Assembly: GCA_914767885.1 (NCBI GenBank)
Contig: CAJZBQ010000015.1
Coordinates: forward strand, 124,001-188,000
DNA: 64,000 nt
Source of the DNA: Blepharisma stoltei
Lineage: Eukaryota; Ciliophora; Heterotrichea; Heterotrichida; Blepharismidae
Direction of reading: 5' to 3'
Of this stretch, positions 28,965 through 40,756 are shown one piece after another. Made by a program: the position numbers and the translations under genes. The number at the start of each line of letters is the position of its first letter. The first letter of the stretch is position 1. The notes beneath the pieces are model-generated. The model was not told the origin of the DNA and ran no database searches. It saw only the letters and a list, made by a program, of their open reading frames with translations.

Positions 28965-29819
28965 TTAACATTTAAAATTTTCACAAAGGTCAGGGGTTGG
29001 GTGACATGAGGAGGGCATACTTAATGGGAGCAATCACGAGAGGTATGCTGTATCCTCAAAAATATTTTTTTCTTGGAGCGGCTTTTTTTCTATATTTTTT
29101 TCTTCTCCTTCATGTAAAAATGAGCAGACTCCTTTTACGTTGCAGTCTTGATATTTACACCTAGCTTGCTTATAAGTAGCTGGATGATAATAAATTTCTA
29201 CTTTATTATGGGCTTTATTACAGATTTGTCCTATGTGACATTCTTTTCTTGGCCCAGTTTTGTCAACTTCTATCACGTTAGGGCATTTTACTGGGGCGTA
29301 TCTAAATAAATAAGGATTTCTTCTCATGTCACCATAGTGATGATAAAAATGGCAGGTTTTTTTATCATGAATAGCTTGGCTTGAACAAGGGAGGGTCTTA
29401 AAGGTGGCTAAATCAAACGCAACTTCTACGCTTGGCTTGTTTTCACCATTAGGAGTCCTTAAATAGTCATCGTGGGAGTATGGGCAATGGATCCCATATC
29501 TTGTACAAATCCCATTGTTTAGCATGTAAGAGCATTTTTTGGTTTTATAGACGAGAGGGTGATAGTAGACTTCTTCTTTTGTATGGGCAAAGGTGCAGGA
29601 ATTTTGATATCGGCATGGCTTAGGGAATTTGCAGAGGTAAGGCTTGTAGCTCCATTCGCCATTTGCATCTTTTGTGGGGAGACGACGAGGTAACTCACCT
29701 TCGTGATAGTGCATACAGCCTTCGATGCATGGCCCAGTACAGGGAGAAACTCTAAAATGCTGTAAATAGTCTTGATGAGCTGGGAGTTCGTTGGTAAACA
29801 TGTTTAAATTATAATTCAA
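28965..29819 (-). CDS. CCCH zinc-finger RNA-binding protein (Unkempt-like)
   Basis: 284 aa containing at least five CCCH-type fingers in the spacing used by Unkempt and plant TZF proteins: C-X-G-P-C-X3-C-X4-H near residue 30, CKFPKPCRYQNSCTFAH, KKCSYMLNNGICTRYGIHCP followed by YSHDD, LPCSSQ...CHFYHH, CPNVIE...CHIGQICNKAH, and ARCKYQDCNVKGVCSFLH. The repeated 'YYHP..YK...C' linker is a hallmark of Unkempt family fingers. Predicted to bind mRNA. With TGA as Trp, the frame passes one TGA after DTAYLS and ends at TAA 28965-28967, adding about 24 residues. Uninterrupted. Confidence 0.85.
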
Positions 29820-30028
29820 AAAAGTATCTTTCGTATCTTCATAATTGCAGGATTTTATTTATTTGAATTTAAGAAAGATTTTTTAAAAATTAAGAAAAAT
29901 AAGCTGCGTATAGATTGATAGGAGGGTATTTATAGTCGAAATTCATAAGTAGAGTCATCAAAATTAAGTATTTTTCGAAAAATTAAAATTAATTATTTTA
30001 CCTATTTTCTATAGCCTGAGCCTCCATT

Positions 30029-30767
30029 TAACTCACTCCCCCCCCTTAAATTGAAACAAGATATAGGTAAAATTTCCACTTTTTTGGTAAATTAACCCCC
30101 TTTAAATTGGAACAAAATTTAATTTTATAATAAAAAATTTTTTATATATATAAATCATAATTTTTATGTAAAAAGTTTTGATATAATTTAAATGTTTCTT
30201 CTTAACTAAAATTAAAAATTTAGTTATATTCTGCTCTTGTTTAAAGAATAGAGTATAAAGAGCATCTTATTTAAATAAATTGATTATCCTTAATTGTAAA
30301 TTTTTAAAACAATTTTCAAAAAAAATTTTATTTTTTTGATAAAAATGATATTTTTTATATAAATACCTTTGATATAAATCCAATACGAATTCTTTACAAA
30401 AATTCAAAATTTACTTATCTCTTGCTTTATCTTAAAGAATAGAGTATAAATAACATCTTATTTAAACAAAATTAGCACTTTGATCGATAAATTTTCTAAA
30501 ATTTTTTTTATCAATAAAAATAATAATTTTTTTGTAAATAGTTTTGATACCAATTAATAGTGGCGTATTAAAAAATAATAAAATTTTAGTTATATCTTGC
30601 TTTGTTTTAAGGGATAAAGAGTAAATAGCATTTTATTAAACAAATTTATTAATCTAATTTGATAAATTTTTGAATTTTTTTTTTTTTAAAAAAAATTTTC
30701 TTAACCCCCCTTTAAATTGGAACAAAATTTTTAGTTCCAATTTAAAGGGGGGGGAGGAGTCAGTTTA
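30029..30767. mobile_element. family-c MITE, long copy (about 735 bp)
   Basis: Left end: C-run + TTAAATTGAAAC, then a second direct copy CCCCCTTTAAATTGGAACAA about 60 bp in. Right end: a hairpin of CCCCCTTTAAATTGGAAC and GTTCCAATTTAAAGGGGGG. The interior has internal repeats: CTTGCTTTATCTTAAAGAATAG-like boxes near 30235, 30420 and 30595 (about 180-bp spacing). No coding capacity. Confidence 0.75.
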
Positions 30768-30770
30768 CCC

Positions 30771-30963
30771 TCTCCTGATGTCAACCGGGGAGTTGCTAAA
30801 CAACATTTGTTGGTAAACCCTATCCCCAGATGAAAAATCTCCAATAAGAACAGGACTTGTCATTGTTGGTTTTACAAACAAAATATTGGTTTAACCAGCT
30901 CTCCGATTGACGTCAGAAGACATCAGGATAGCCCAATCCAAAAGGATACTCGGGCTATATATA
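30771..30963. repeat. imperfect foldback element
   Basis: CTCCTGATGTCAACCGGGGAG on the left pairs imperfectly with AGCTCTCCGATTGACGTCAG plus ACATCAGGAT on the right. GC-richer than flanks; next to the family-c MITE. Confidence 0.5.
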
Positions 30964-31138
30964 CCCATTCTTAAGAATAATTTTTTATATTAATAATAAT
31001 AGAAAAATAAAGTTATTATTAAAATTTATATATAATTTTATTATATTTAAATACTCAATAAACTTTTATAACCTGATTTTTTATCTCAATCATTCAAGTT
31101 TGCTTTTACTTGTGATTTTTCTTTAATGTAAAACCAAA

Positions 31139-32350
<1,212 letters not shown>

Positions 32351-32388
32351 ACGAAAAATAATTAAATGCATGTAAATCAATTTATGGT

Positions 32389-32475
32389 ATATCCCCAGCC
32401 TGATTTTGGCTTATGTTTGATCAAATCCCTGATAGACGTCGGTAGAACCCAAGCCAAAACTAGGCTCAGGCTATA
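32389..32475. repeat. foldback hairpin, about 85 bp
   Basis: AGCCTGATTTTGGCTT at left pairs with AAGCCAAAACTAGGCTCAGG at right. Ends TATATCC/CTATATT. Intergenic, 3' of the C2HC gene. Confidence 0.6.
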
Positions 32476-32660
32476 TTTATAAAAATAAATAATATTTATT
32501 AATTAGAATTATTATCAAAACAGCATATAATTAAAGCTGCCATAAATAAAATTCATTTAAATTTTTATCAAGCCAAACCTGCTTCTTAAATTTCTCACAG
32601 AATTTGCTTTTTCTTGCTTTCATATTAATCAGCAATTCATATTTTTCTTATTAAATATAA

Positions 32661-33107
32661 ATGATTTTTGAAAATTTTGAAGACCTTGAAGATTGTTTCC
32701 AATTGTTTGATTCTAACCATAATGGGTATTTAAACACCCAAGAGCTAAGCAATGCTTTTCGTGCCCTAGGATTAAATCCATCACTAGGACAAGTGGAGAA
32801 ACTATTGCAGTCAGTGGATTTGCATCATCGAAATCAGATAAACGTCGATGAGTTTGCCAAATTATTTGGACTAGCAAAGCCTGAATGCAGTATCTCTAAG
32901 GAGCAGCTGATAAGGGAAATTTCTAAATTTGATAGAGATAGGAACGGGTTTATTGATGCAGACGAGCTCAGAAATATTTTAAGTTCAAGAGGCGAACCTT
33001 TGGATAGTCACCACATTGATGAAATTTTGCATGATTTCGATACTAATGGTGACGGTAGACTCAGCATTGAAGAATTAGCGAATGGGTTATTAGGGTTGTC
33101 GAAATAA
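32661..33107 (+). CDS. four-EF-hand calcium sensor (calmodulin/centrin-like)
   Basis: 148 aa, the length of calmodulin. Loops: EF1 DSNHNGYLNTQE (complete), EF2 DLHHRNQINVDE (lacks canonical Asp/Gly ligands, probably does not bind), EF3 DRDRNGFIDADE (complete), EF4 DTNGDGRLSIEE (complete). It is too divergent from calmodulin to be that gene; closer in feel to calmodulin-like or centrin-like proteins that ciliates have in many copies. Uninterrupted frame, TAA end. Confidence 0.85.
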   Translation: MIFENFEDLEDCFQLFDSNHNGYLNTQELSNAFRALGLNPSLGQVEKLLQSVDLHHRNQINVDEFAKLFGLAKPECSISKEQLIREISKFDRDRNGFIDADELRNILSSRGEPLDSHHIDEILHDFDTNGDGRLSIEELANGLLGLSK

Positions 33108-33298
33108 AATAAATAAGTCATTAACAGTATTTAATAGGCTTATGATTTAAAAACTTAATGCTAAAATAAAAGCTATTTTATATTTATTATGCTTATTCCT
33201 ATACAAAACCAGCTTTAAACTCAAGAAATGTGTTTAGAAAATGAAAAAATGAAGCATAATTAGAATAAGTAAAATAATTAGGCTTAAATTTACTTCTC

Positions 33299-34493
33299 TT
33301 AAGCTTCATAGACTCTATCTCTATTATGAGGTCTTGTATAATCCACAATTGGTCCTAGAGGAACTATTCCAGTTGGATTATTAGATCTCAAGCTTTTATA
33401 ATACCCACTTTTAATATGATCGAAATTCACAGTCTCTCCAAACCCTGGAGTCTGATATAAATCCCTTAAATACTCAGGAAGATTCCTGAAGTCTTCAATT
33501 CTCTTCAAATTGCATTTAAAATTGCCTACATAAGCTACATCAAATCTAATAAGGGTTACAAAAAGCCTGACATCAGCTATAGTTAAGGTGTTCCCAACTA
33601 AATATCTATGATTTTCAAGTCTTTGGTCTACTATTTCTAAAGCGCTAAACAGCTCTCTAACAGCTTCTTCATAAGCTACTTGGGTAGTCGCAAAGCCTGC
33701 CTTATAGACTCCGTTATTAATTTTATCATAGACAAATGCGTTAATTTCGTCAATTTCAGCTTTTTTCTCTTCTGGATAAAAATCGTGATCGTTTCCACAA
33801 TTGAATCCGCTGTTCATCATTAGTATGATTTCTGAGGACTCATTGTTAACGATTGTATTGGTCTCTTTATCCCAGAGAGCAGGTACAGTGACTCTTCCTT
33901 CGTATTCAGGGTTGGCTTTTAGATAAACCTCATATAAGAATTTGGTGTTGTTTACAGTGTCAGGAGTGCTTCCTTCATATTCCTCAAAAGTCCAGCCATT
34001 TTCGAGCATATGAGGATTTACTATAGCCCGTTCCCGGCTATAGATCGGGCTATGCCCAATCTTTGCCGGGACACTTTAGGAGTTGTCTGCGTCAATTTTC
34101 GGTGACGAGTCAACTCCCCGGGTTTGGAAAATACCACCATATAGTGATTACCAACTTGGGGAGTTGACTCGTCACCTCGAAGTGACGCAGACAACCCCCC
34201 GAGTTTCCCGGCAAAGATCGGGCATAGCCCGATCTATAGCTAAAAACGGGCTATATTGAAATTGATATATCATTTTCTAGATTTTTAAGACTTCTCATAA
34301 TAAGTGTACGATGGGCCCAAGGACAAATGTGGGCAATATAGAGATGATATCGGCCTGAGTCACCTCTAAATCCACTGCTGCCGTCTTTTGTAACAAAATT
34401 CCTGAACTGAGAATCACTTCTAATGAATCTTCCTCCAGTCTTTGAGGTGTCATAGCCTTGATCAACCCATTTTCCACCAACTAAAAGTCCCAT
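33299..34493 (-). CDS. glutathionyl-hydroquinone reductase-like GST, copy 1 (foldback inserted)
   Basis: Starts MGLLVGGKWVDQGYD. It has the Xi-class GST layout: SSGFRGDSGRYHLYIAHICP WAHR (the CPWA catalytic Cys), WTFEEYEGSTPDTVNNT, VTVPALWDKETNTIVNNESS (GSH-binding cis-Pro and ES), and a helical C-domain ending GPIVDYTRPHNRDRVYEA. These enzymes reduce glutathionyl-hydroquinones using glutathione. The foldback element at 34022-34255 splits codons between SIS and VNPH; TA-to-TA removal restores SISIVNPHML, matching copy 2. Copy 1 has HICPWA where copies 2 and 3 have ACPWA. First of three tandem copies on the same strand. Confidence 0.85.
34022..34255. mobile_element. foldback element TATAGCCCG...CGGGCTATA (234 bp)
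   Basis: Nearly the whole element is an inverted repeat: GATCGGGCTATGCCCAATCT / GATCGGGCATAGCCCGATCT at the ends, and GGAGTTGTCTGCG ... CGCAGACAACC with GGTGACGAGTCAACTCCCC ... GGGGAGTTGACTCGTCACC inside. GST copy 2 has an empty site (ACTATAGAAATTG). A second copy is at 52182-52415. Confidence 0.9.
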
Positions 34494-35362
34494 TTTTAAA
34501 ATTATAAAAATTCACCAGGTTCTAAACTTATGCTAAATAATGAATGATTTTGATAAGAATAGTAATATTTTCAAAGTGAAAGAGGTTGTTTCTCTTTATT
34601 TCTCGATTTATAATTATATAAGGCTAGTAAACTTGGCATTTTTATCAGTTTTTCTCAATATTTTAAGATTTGATAGATCTATTTATTTTAATATGTTTGC
34701 ATTTTTGCAGATGAAGCTATTTATTAATTTTCTTGTCTAACTTTTTAAAAAGAATTCCTTATTATAGCTTTTTGTCCTTATTTATTTCCATATTGACGTC
34801 ACTTCTATAAATTTTATTTGTAAAACAAATGATCCATATTTTTCAATTTTTATAAAGAAAGCTGCTAAATAATATTAAAATACAAAATATATATCTCAGA
34901 TGAATGAGCAAACTAGATAGATTTCAGTAGAGTTTATCAAACATATAGATGACTTTCAAATAAATGTATGGATTCTAAATTTATATATGAAAAAAGAAAT
35001 AAAATAATTTTAGATTATTACTCAGAAGCTTAATACACTTTATTTTTATTATGAACCTGCTATAATCCACGATAGTCCTAATAGTACAATTCTAATAGGA
35101 TTCTTAGATCTATGCTTTTATAATACCCAGTTTAAATATGATCAAGATTCACAGTCTCTCAGAACCCTGGAGTCAGATATAAATCTCTCAAATATTCAGG
35201 CAGGTTTTAAAATCCTCAATTATCTTTTAATAAATTATAATTTTGATCAATCTAATAATAATAATAAGAAATTATATAATTATAAAGCTAATAGTAATTA
35301 ATTCTTCGCATTATTGACAATAAGTAAAAAAGATAAAACTTAAATTTACTTTTTTCTGGTTT
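34494..35362. other. intergenic spacer between GST copies
   Basis: AT-rich spacer with no intact gene. It contains the GST relic at 35030-35260, described separately. Confidence 0.55.
35030..35260 (-). pseudogene. relic of the GST C-terminal end
   Basis: Nucleotide-level similarity to the 3' ends of the three GST copies (for example TTTTATAATACCCAGTTT, CAGTCTCTC, AACCCTGGAGTC), with frame breaks and missing pieces. Only the last about 75 codons are represented. Shows that the tandem array once had at least four members. Confidence 0.75.
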
Positions 35363-36340
35363 TTAATGCCCAGCAGCTTCATATACTCTATCTCTATTAT
35401 GAGGTCTTGCATAATCCACAATTGGTCCTAGAGGAATAATTCCAGTTGGATTGATATTCTTCATGTTGTTGTTTTTATAATACCCAGTTTTTATGTGATT
35501 GAAATTCACAGTCTCTCCAAACCCTGGAGTCTGATATAAATCCCTTAAATACTCAGGCAAGTTTCTAAAATCTTCAATTCTCTTTAAATTGCATTTAAAA
35601 TTGCCTACATAGGCTACATCGAACCTAATAAGAGTAGTAAAAAGTCTGACATCTGCAATAGTCAAGGTATTTCCAACTAAATATCTATGGTTTTCAAGCC
35701 TTTGGTCAACTGCTTCTAAAGCATTAAAAAGGTCTATGACTGCTTCTTCATAAGCTGCTTGAGTAGTAGCAAAGCCAGCTTTATATACTCCGTAATTAAT
35801 TTTATCAAAAACAAGCGCATTAATTTCGTCAATTTCTGCTTTTTTCTCTTCAGGGTAAAAATCGCGATCGTTTCCACAATTGAATCCGCTGTTCATCATT
35901 AGTATGATTTCTGAAGACTCATTGGATACGATCGTATTGGTCTCTTTATCCCAGAGAACAGGCACAGTAACTCTTCCTTCGTATTCAGGGTTGGCTTTTA
36001 GATAAACCTCATATAAGAATTTGGTGTTGTTTACAGTGTCAGGAGTGCTTCCTTCAAATTCCTCAAAGGTCCAACCATTTTCGAGTAATTGAGGGTTTAC
36101 TATAGAAATTGATATATCATTTTCTAGATTTTTAAGACTTCTCATGATAAGTGTACGATGGGCCCAAGGGCAGGCATAAGAAATGTAGAGATGATATCGG
36201 CCTGAGTCACCTCTAAATCCACTGCTGCCATCTCTGGTAACAAAACTCCTAAACTGAGACTGAGTTCCAATGAACCTTCCGCCCGTCTTTGAGGTGTCAT
36301 AGCCTTGGTCAACCCATTTTCCACCAACTAAAAGTCCCAT
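35363..36340 (-). CDS. glutathionyl-hydroquinone reductase-like GST, copy 2 (intact)
   Basis: Uninterrupted 325-aa frame from MGLLVGGKWVDQGYD (an in-frame ATG 24 bp upstream is less likely, since copies 1 and 3 start at MGLL) to TAA 35363-35365. Catalytic motif YACPWAHRTL; cis-Pro region RVTVPVLWDKE; C-terminal helical domain with the YLVGNTLTIADVRLFTTLIRFD signature that defines omega/Xi GSTs. It provides the reference for the insert in copy 1. It differs from copy 1 at roughly one residue in eight. Confidence 0.9.
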   Translation of the reverse strand: MGLLVGGKWVDQGYDTSKTGGRFIGTQSQFRSFVTRDGSSGFRGDSGRYHLYISYACPWAHRTLIMRSLKNLENDISISIVNPQLLENGWTFEEFEGSTPDTVNNTKFLYEVYLKANPEYEGRVTVPVLWDKETNTIVSNESSEIILMMNSGFNCGNDRDFYPEEKKAEIDEINALVFDKINYGVYKAGFATTQAAYEEAVIDLFNALEAVDQRLENHRYLVGNTLTIADVRLFTTLIRFDVAYVGNFKCNLKRIEDFRNLPEYLRDLYQTPGFGETVNFNHIKTGYYKNNNMKNINPTGIIPLGPIVDYARPHNRDRVYEAAGH

Positions 36341-36595
36341 TTTAAAATTATAAAAATTCTCCATATCAATATAGCTTCTAATTCTTATTTATTTCCATAT
36401 TGATAACGCATCCTTGATTTTTTATTTATAAAACCAATGATCTACATTTATAGAAATTTTACTATGAAAATTGTTGAACAATATTAAAAAGCCAAAATTG
36501 CATTAAAATTTTAATATAAAGGCAGTTTGCAAAGTATGAAATCAATTTTTAAATATAATTAAAATGCCAAAATAATATAATTTTTATCTAATTAC

Positions 36596-37558
36596 TTAAA
36601 TCCCATATGCTCTATCTCTATTATGAGGTCTTGTATAATCCACAATTGGTCCTAGAGGAACTATTCCAGTTGGATTAATATTCCCAAAGCCTCTATAATA
36701 ACCATTTTTAATATGATCAAAATTCACAGTGTCTCCAAACCCTGGAGTCTGATATAAATCCCTTAAATACTCAGGCAAGTTCTTGAAATCTTCAATCCTC
36801 TTCAAATTGCATTTAAAAATTCCTACATAAGCGACATCAAATCTCACCAATGTCACAAATAGCCTAACATCAGCTAATGTCAAGGTGTTTCCTACCAAAT
36901 ATCTCTGATTTTCAAGTCTTTGGTCTATAACTTCTAAAGCATCAAAAAGGTCAGTGAACGCTTCTTCATAAGCTTGCTGAGTTGTAGCATGGCCTGCTTT
37001 ATATACTCCGTTATTAATTTTATCATAGACAAATGCGTTAATTTCGTCAATTTCTGCTTTTTTCTCTTCTGGGTTAAAATTGAGGTCGTTTCCACAGCTG
37101 AATCCGCTGTTCATCATTAGTATGATTTCAGAGGATTCATTGGATACGATTGCATTGGTTTCTTTGTCTCAGAGAACAGGCACAGTAACTCTTCCTGTGT
37201 ATTCAGGGTTGGCTTTAAGGTATACTTCATATAAGAATCTGCTGTTACTCAAAGTATCTGGAGTACTTCCTTCATATTCCTCAAAGGTTCAGCCATTTTC
37301 TGAAGAAATAGGATTTACAACAGAGACTGATATATCATTTTGGAGACCTTTTAAATTCCTAACAATAAGTGTCCGACTCGCCCATGGGCAGGCTAGTGAT
37401 ACATAGAGATGATAGCGGCCTGAGTCGCCTCTAAATCCGCTGCTACCATCTTTAGTAACAAATTTCCTAAACTGAGATTCTGTTCTAATGAATCGTCCTC
37501 CAGTTTTTAAGGTGTCATAGCCTTGTTTAACCCATTTCCCATCAATCAGAAGTCCCAT
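36596..37558 (-). CDS. glutathionyl-hydroquinone reductase-like GST, copy 3
   Basis: Starts MGLLIDGKWVKQGYD and ends RPHNRDRAYGI. Motifs: LACPWASRTL (catalytic Cys), WTFEEYEGSTPDTL and VTVPVLWDKETNAI. Two TGA codons (37154-37300 region) fall exactly where copies 1 and 2 have TGG Trp (GWTFEE, VLWDKE). This is strong internal evidence that TGA means Trp here. No insert. The most diverged of the three. Confidence 0.9.
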
Positions 37559-37968
37559 ATTGTTTATATTAGGTGAACGATTGATTTAAAATATGGAGAA
37601 ATTTTTTGTCAAGCAAAATGCATTTATCCCTAATTTGAAATTTTTGTCGTTTTCTTTTAAACTTAATAAAAAGTTTATTATCAAAAAATTATTTTTTATG
37701 AGAATTAAACACATATAACAATTACAATTTTTTCCCCTTTCATTAATAAAAATGCTAATTAATAAAGGATTTTGGATTAAAAAAATAAATGTTTATTGCT
37801 TATAATAAATAAAATTAGCTTTCTTCTGCTTAAATATAAATTATTTCTTAAATCCATGACTAACAATATTCAAACTGTCATGCACTAAAATAATCACCTA
37901 TAATTTATTTCAATCATTGAAAGAAAAATAGCCAAAGTACTATATCGTGATAATTATTTAAAAATATA
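37559..37968. other. intergenic
   Basis: About 410 bp of AT-rich DNA between the third GST start and the stop of the next minus-strand gene. Nothing recognised. Confidence 0.5.
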
Positions 37969-40575
37969 TTAAAGCGTGCTTACATAATTCCAATCTATAC
38001 TAAACGAAGAATGTCTTCTCATTATAGGGACAATAATGCTGAAAATAAAATTAACAAACCTATTCGCATAGTTTTTAGGGTTCGCCACTGACACATGCTT
38101 TACCTTATGTCCAAGTGCTATATGATTAAAAGTGTGCTCCATAGATTTCCAATAGCTATAAACAGTTAAAAAGTCAATGATACCCATGGTATAGGTGTAT
38201 TTTAGGTCGATAGATGAGTATTGCTTATATGACTTTCCATATACATAAAAATGGCGTGGCAAACTAGCCCAACCTCCTAGCACCTGCAGCTGGGGAGACT
38301 CAGGATCTTGTGGAAGGGAGTTTTTGCGTTCGGTTTGTGTATCCGATCAGGTTTTACCTGCTTTGGTGAGTCAATATCCGAGTTGGCAGATCATAGCCTC
38401 ACATCCAGGTCAAAGTATCTCGGAGTTCGGAGTTGGAAAGGGGTGTCCCAGCATTAGCAGGAGGGTTCCTCCTGGCCAATCGACGTTCCCAGTGCGATAC
38501 TGGCGTTACGTCTGGACTACGAATTTTCACCTTGCGACAGGTTGCAAGAAAATTTGTTTTCTAATTTCTCGAAGTCAAACTCCGTTGGCATATGGCACGG
38601 TGAGCCAAACTTTCCAACTACCATGGAGCATGCACAGGCCCATGTCTGGTAGAGCAAGACTTTGAAGGTCGTGAAACGATTGTCGGTAAAACAGGCAAGT
38701 GAAGCGTTATAATAGGGTGAATCTTAGGATTCCAACAGGGAGCTTTTCTATAATCTAGCTAAGTGTAAATGCTTATATGACTTTCCTTCAGTGTATTTAC
38801 TAATAGAAAGCAATAAAGAATAGTCCATCAGTTTATGAAGATATAAAAAATTTACATCAACTAATATTGCTGCTTTCATTCTATCTTTATCATCTTGTGA
38901 TAAATCTAAACTTTGGCTCATTTTAATAAAATCCAAATCTTTATATGGCCCGCTTACTCTACCATTTTTATAAGCAGTTCTTCCTACAGTTGAGCCCTTT
39001 ATGTCGAAAACCCTTGAAGGGTTGACTTTATAAAGGATATTTTCCATCAGAATTATTTCTAAAGTAGAAACACCTGGTACTCTTAAAGTAAATAAACCTA
39101 AAATCCTGCATAACATAGAATCTTGATATTTCATTAAATGGGTGTGATAATTTTTTAAAATTTTTTTCATTACTTTTCTTTCTCTGCTTTTGATAGTTTT
39201 TATAGCGATTCTATTATCACTAGTAAATAAGAAAAAACTGCCTGACTTTCCTGCACTTTCATCAATTTTAAACATGCTTTCTTTATTTTCTGAAGGTTCT
39301 AAAGAACTTATATCTATAATATATAAATATTATCAAAAAATTATTTTTTATATTAAAATGAAAATTCATATATATAAAATATAATAAGTCATGCAATTCC
39401 ATTCCACACATATTTCTTATATCCTCAAAAATAGCTGGAGCTACTTCTTCTACTTCTACATGTGGAAACTTCGAATCAGTAATTCCTCATATATTTGCAG
39501 ACTCCCTTACATAATGGTTTAGTCTGTGAATTTTTATTTCTGTAAAATTTTTCGCATCAAAAGACTGATAGCTGTTTGAATTAATTTTTTTGGTTAAAAA
39601 TACCCCATGGAGACTTGCAATAATACAATGAGCTAGTTCTACGTTTAATTTCCCGAATACTATTACAGAGATAGGAAGGTTTCAGGCGTCGTCTGAGGTT
39701 GCGGATTCTATTTCTTGGGTACGAAAAAATGAGCATTCTTTAGCTTTTTTTCAAAAAATCGGGTCTGAGGTACGGATCATGCCTAGAAAAAAGCCTGATG
39801 AACAATAAGTAGCGATTGCGATTGTGTCTATAGTTTCGCTTTGTCTGTCATATATTTTCATGACATAGCTGATAGTTGGTCATACCCATAAAACAACAAA
39901 ACCAACTACATATAAAATATGCCTTATCAGATACTGTGTGTTGTGCTCTGTGACAATTCTGAGCCCTCTTGCAAATCTTCAGGCAGCGTAAATAGCTGAA
40001 AATACACCTATAGTAAAAAACACAATCAATAAAATTCCAATTGCTCCTGAGTTTGCAATTTCTAAACGAAATCGAGGCTTTGCTGTGCATTGAGATAAGA
40101 ATTTATTTTCTGTGTTGACATAAACCGTGTAATAAAAAACAATTAAAAAAGTAACTGAGTGATAAAACTTTTTCCTTTTGTGCCCTGATATAAAAGGGTT
40201 ATATAGAGTAACAACTAAATCTAAGCATATAGCAATATTATAGCATAAGCAAGCTACTATTCCGATTGTGAGTAAAACTTGATTCATTCCACATAGAACC
40301 TTCTTTGCGTAATCTTGATCTATACTATAGCCTGAGATGATGAGTATTGATGGCTCCAGTCTAAATCTTTGAATAAAAGACATATCATCTCAAACAAAAA
40401 TAATGCTGTGATATGACATAATTAATTCACAAATGCTAAGGGAAAATATCAATCCAGATGGATGTTGTCGTAATTCTCTCGAACTCAAAAATGTCAACGC
40501 TACTAGTGATGAAAACAAAATATTGAGCATTCCTAGGGAGGTGTAAAGAGCTAAATCAGTCGAATCTAGCGTCAT
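37969..40575 (-). CDS. seven-TM receptor fused to PIP5-kinase (GPCR-PIPK)
   Basis: Residues about 1-290 hold seven hydrophobic helices (SLGMLNILFSSLVALTFLSS, LIFSLSICELIMSYHSIIFV, MNQVLLTIGIVACLCYNIAI, VTFLIVFYYTVYV, IANSGAIGILLIVFFTIGVF, IRHILYVVGFVVLWVWPTIS, IAIATYCSSGFFLGMIR). The C-terminal about 380 residues are a phosphatidylinositol-4-phosphate kinase: KSGSFFLFTSDNRIAIKTI (ATP Lys), DIKGSTVGR, LVDVNFLYLHKLMDYSLLLS, MGIIDFLTVYSYWK. This is the architecture of Dictyostelium RpkA and oomycete GPCR-PIPKs, proposed to couple receptor input to PIP2 synthesis. A SINE-like element lies between KYTEGKSYK and QYSSIDLKYTY, and a 76-bp IES between MELHDL and SSLEPSEN; both remove in frame. Several TGA=Trp. 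Confidence 0.85.
38239..38769 (+). mobile_element. SINE-like element (531 bp), 17-bp target duplication, in PIPK exon
   Basis: Flanked by TGCTTATATGACTTTCC at 38222-38238 and 38770-38786. Head ATATACATAAAAATGGCGTG as in the 20-kb copy, with shared blocks AGCACCTGCAG and GTTGGAAAGGGG. Tail AATCTAGCTAAGTGTAAA. Removing the element plus one duplication restores the PIPK frame. Confidence 0.85.
39309..39384. other. IES (76 bp, TA-bounded) at start of PIPK domain
   Basis: TA-to-TA removal joins GMELHDL to SSLEPSENKESMF in frame. Confidence 0.7.
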
Positions 40576-40756
40576 AAAAAGCTGTGATTATTATTTTTAG
40601 CTTAATAATCTCGACAAATCTAATTGAAATTAAAACAAATTAAATCCCATATTTATCACTTTTAAAAATTTCGAGCAAAATCTCATTTAAAAGTATACAA
40701 AATTTTTAAAATTATTAATTTTAAAAAAAATAAAAAAATAAATAAATAATTTTCAT

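Larger units (their letters stand above)
29820..31138. other. intergenic region holding one family-c MITE and a foldback
   Basis: No gene. Most of the 1.3 kb is the element at 30029-30767 and an adjoining foldback to about 30960; the flanks are plain AT-rich DNA. Confidence 0.6.
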
